Assembly: GCA_002316295.1 (NCBI GenBank)
Contig: DCDF01000076.1
Span: 1 to 7,298 of the forward strand
Source of the DNA: Syntrophaceae bacterium UBA1062
Lineage (GTDB): Bacteria; Desulfobacterota; Desulfomonilia; UBA1062
Direction of reading: 5' to 3'
Length of the DNA stretch: 7,298 bases
Part shown: positions 6,234 to 7,298 of the stretch, in pieces
How the letters are laid out: every line of letters begins with the position of its first letter
Position numbering within the stretch: the stretch's first letter is position 1
Position numbers and translations under genes: made by a program
Notes under the pieces: model-generated
The model's input: only the letters and a program-made list of their open reading frames with translations
The model's database searches: none
Told to the model about the DNA's origin: nothing

Positions 6234-6280
6234 TCGTCTCTTGTGTCCTCACTCCTTGCGGGAGAGGACACAGGAGGCGA
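6234..6280 (+). repeat. Long stem-loop after rng, REP-like or terminator-like
   Basis: Arms 6234-6250 (TCGTCTCTTGTGTCCTC) and 6264-6280 (GAGGACACAGGAGGCGA) form a continuous 17-bp stem around a 13-nt loop. The pairing includes two U-G wobbles if transcribed on the plus strand; on the minus strand these become A-C mismatches, so the structure favours plus-strand RNA. The inner 9 bp are perfect. It begins 51 nt after the ribonuclease stop. No T tract follows directly; five T's occur only at 6294-6298. The core CTCACTCC-TTGCGGGAGAGG resembles dispersed palindromic intergenic elements seen in proteobacterial genomes, which is an impression from memory. It could protect the 3' end of the operon mRNA or help Rho-type termination. 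Confidence 0.5.
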
Positions 6281-6353
6281 AAAACCATGGGCGTTTTTGC
6301 ATTCCCATTGTTTTCAGGCGTCGTACTGCGTGCCAGCCGTTTCCCGTGAATCC

Positions 6354-6418
6354 GCGTCGTGGGTCTGGAGAAGCAGCTCCGACGCAATATCATATAGATA
6401 TCGAGTGCAGCTCTGCAC
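6354..6418. promoter_or_regulatory. Upstream region of the PepSY gene with two dyads
   Basis: GCGTCG (6354-6359) pairs with CGACGC (6380-6385), with GGAG/CTCC (6367-6370 and 6377-6380) as an alternative inner stem. A short AT-rich run, AATATCATATAGATAT (6386-6401), follows and could hold a -10 box (TATCAT or TATAGA). No clear -35 was found. Immediately downstream, GTGCAG-CT-CTGCAC (6405-6418) is a perfect dyad with the geometry of a dimer-binding site. Promoter function is inferred from position only. Confidence 0.3.
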
Positions 6419-6429
6419 CGGTACAGCGG

Positions 6430-6455
6430 CAAGCCGTGCAAACAAGCCATGCAAA
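6430..6455 (+). repeat. Tandem 13-bp direct repeat next to the PepSY ribosome-binding site
   Basis: CAAGCCGTGCAAA (6430-6442) is followed without a gap by CAAGCCATGCAAA (6443-6455), 12 of 13 bases identical. The second copy runs directly into the AAGGAG ribosome-binding site (6456-6461). The single difference (G to A) creates an ATG at 6449 in frame with the PepSY protein, but it has no ribosome-binding site of its own. Confidence 0.6.
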
Positions 6456-6469
6456 AAGGAGATGGTCTC

Positions 6470-6733
6470 ATGAAGACGATATGCATAGCGCTTATCATGT
6501 CTCTTTCAATCATCGCCCCGCTGCCTATGCTCGCAGCGGACAAGCCCCCGCCGGATGTCATGGTGATGTCCGAGATTGCTTTGAGTCTGGAAAAACAGGG
6601 TTATACACCAATAGCGGAGATCGAGTTTGACGATGGGATGTGGAAGGTCGATGCCTATAAGGACGGCCAGAGACGCGATCTCAAAGTCGATCCGCGTTCC
6701 GGTCAGATTGTTTCGGACAAGCCGAAGGACTGA
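6470..6733 (+). CDS. Small exported PepSY-like protein
   Basis: From the ATG at 6470 the protein has 87 residues, with AAGGAG (6456-6461) eight bases upstream. An in-frame ATG at 6449 would add seven residues but precedes that ribosome-binding site, so 6470 is preferred. Residues 1-25 look like a signal peptide: MK, a hydrophobic stretch ICIALIMSLSIIAPLPM, then LAAD with cleavage likely after Ala. The mature part (IALSLEKQGYTPIAEIEFDD, then GMWKVDAYKDGQ, and LKVDPRSGQIVSD at the end) has the helix plus beta-strand pattern of a single PepSY domain. PepSY domains are found in peptidase propeptides and many small periplasmic proteins; the ligand or partner here is unknown. It sits alone between two gaps and faces a convergent gene, so it is probably a single-gene unit. 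Its function cannot be deduced from its neighbours. Confidence 0.8.
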   Translation: MKTICIALIMSLSIIAPLPMLAADKPPPDVMVMSEIALSLEKQGYTPIAEIEFDDGMWKVDAYKDGQRRDLKVDPRSGQIVSDKPKD

Positions 6734-6759
6734 GCCAAGGGCCTTATCACCAACAGCTG

Positions 6760-6786
6760 ATCGGTTCGGGGCCGGACCTGATTTTA
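6760..6786 (+). terminator. Possible intrinsic terminator after the PepSY gene
   Basis: ATCGGTTC (6760-6767) pairs with GGACCTGAT (6774-6782) over 8 bp with one bulged T and one U-G pair, enclosing a 6-nt GC-rich loop. It is followed by TTTA, so the T tract is short. The position, 26 nt after the stop codon and before a convergent gene, supports a terminator role. Confidence 0.4.
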
Positions 6787-6942
6787 CGGGCTGCACGGCT
6801 GTGTACCCGCACGTTCTGCGAGAGCCGCACCCGGGTGAATGTGGAAAAGCATTCCGAAAAGTATGAGGAGATCATCGGGTTCGCTCCGCTGGGCGCATGA
6901 CCGAAACGGCTCCGCACAGGCGAACGTGTCGGATCGAGCCCA

Positions 6943-6968
6943 GTTTCTAGGGAAAAACCCTCAGAAAC
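6943..6968. repeat. Imperfect inverted repeat over the stop of the DUF5658-like gene
   Basis: On the plus strand GTTTCT (6943-6948) and AGAAAC (6963-6968) are exact complements, and inside them GGG (6950-6952) pairs with CCC (6958-6960) around five A's. Read on the minus strand, this hairpin spans the last codons and the TAG of the membrane-protein gene. No T tract follows on that strand, so it is not a classical terminator. Confidence 0.3.
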
Positions 6969-7294
6969 AGAGCAACGTGGTAGATTGCAAGGCAAGCGTA
7001 CATGCTGCAGCACAGGATAAGGAGCTTCAGTTTCCAGCCGCCCACGTACGGCAACAGCACGAGCAGGACAAACAGGAAAATGCTTTTCAGAAGTGTAAGC
7101 CCGGAGACCCCCCATTTGTCCCAGACCAGCTCGATGACCGGATTCAGCTCGCCACATCCGCGTGAAAAGGCATAGCAGGAAAACGCGACATCGATCACGT
7201 TTGCAAGATACAGAACAGTCCATAACGTCATCCGGAGGCTGCAGGGAGCGCCTGATACCGTGTATTCTCCCGAAGCGGCGGCATCGATGGACAC
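6947..7294 (-). CDS. Three-helix membrane protein, DUF5658-like, 5' end uncertain
   Basis: Read on the minus strand to TAG (6949-6947). From a GTG at 7294 it has 115 residues. The frame stays open to the window edge, so the true start may lie outside. A start at Met22 (codon 7231-7229) would give 94 residues and begin almost exactly at the first membrane helix, but no ribosome-binding site is obvious there. Hydrophobic segments lie at about 22-43, 62-84 and 88-112. The pattern NVIDVAFSCYAFSRGCGELNP (in pieces: NVID in helix 1, then G-ELNP at 47-52), followed by a Lys70-containing second helix (LLKSIFLF), matches small inner-membrane proteins of the DUF5658 type. In these, an Asp in helix 1 and E-NP in the first loop are conserved. 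Function is unknown. It converges on the PepSY gene. Confidence 0.75.
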   Translation of the reverse strand: MSIDAAASGEYTVSGAPCSLRMTLWTVLYLANVIDVAFSCYAFSRGCGELNPVIELVWDKWGVSGLTLLKSIFLFVLLVLLPYVGGWKLKLLILCCSMYACLAIYHVALFLRVFP

Positions 7295-7298
7295 AGGG

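Noticed and set aside
6280..6298. Second hairpin AAAAAC/GTTTTT as the rng terminator
   Set aside because: The 6-bp stem is mostly A-T pairs, shares a base with the larger hairpin, and would be too weak; its T's are in the stem rather than after it.
6243..6473. 76-codon plus-strand frame between rng and the PepSY gene
   Set aside because: It starts inside the stem-loop, has no ribosome-binding site, and its translation shows no domain-like pattern.
6839..7165. 108-codon plus-strand frame near the right end
   Set aside because: It is mostly antisense to the DUF5658-like membrane gene, whose hydrophobic pattern is clear on the minus strand.

Overview
The window looks like chromosomal housekeeping DNA from a GC-rich bacterium. 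The protein types suggest Desulfobacterota (former Deltaproteobacteria): a stand-alone pyruvate-kinase C-terminal-domain protein, an endonuclease-type MutL, a compact RNase E/G without a scaffold tail, and a DUF5658-like membrane protein. That placement is inferred from family resemblance only. I see no rRNA, tRNA, CRISPR array, insertion sequence or phage gene.

Layout. (1) 1-227 is the 3' end of a pyruvate-kinase alpha/beta-domain protein. (2) 228-506 is a regulatory gap with a possible terminator, an AT-rich block, two strong dyads and a candidate promoter. (3) mutL (507-2258) and miaA (2237-3187) overlap by 22 nt. (4) 3188-3336 is a gap with four small stem-loops. (5) A ttcA-like gene (3337-4104), a yciO-family gene (4088-4696) and an rne/rng-type ribonuclease gene (4716-6182) are tightly packed, with a 17-nt overlap and then a 19-nt gap. 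(6) 6183-6469 is a gap with a long stem-loop, a tandem 13-mer and smaller dyads. (7) 6470-6733 encodes a small exported PepSY-like protein. (8) 6734-6946 is a convergent gap with a weak terminator candidate. (9) On the minus strand, 6947-7294 encodes a three-helix membrane protein of DUF5658 type whose 5' end may lie outside the window.

Genes acting together. mutL-miaA is a widely conserved pair. The genes that follow keep an RNA theme: MiaA prenylates A37 of tRNA, TtcA thiolates C32 of tRNA, YciO belongs to the family that starts t6A37 synthesis, and RNase E/G processes rRNA, tRNA and mRNA. Five plus-strand genes therefore form one or two operons for mismatch repair and RNA maturation.

I found no clear new defence or mobile system. 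The most interesting leftovers are non-coding: the strand-biased 17-bp hairpin after the ribonuclease gene, the nested dyads before mutL, and the exact tandem 13-mer next to the PepSY ribosome-binding site.
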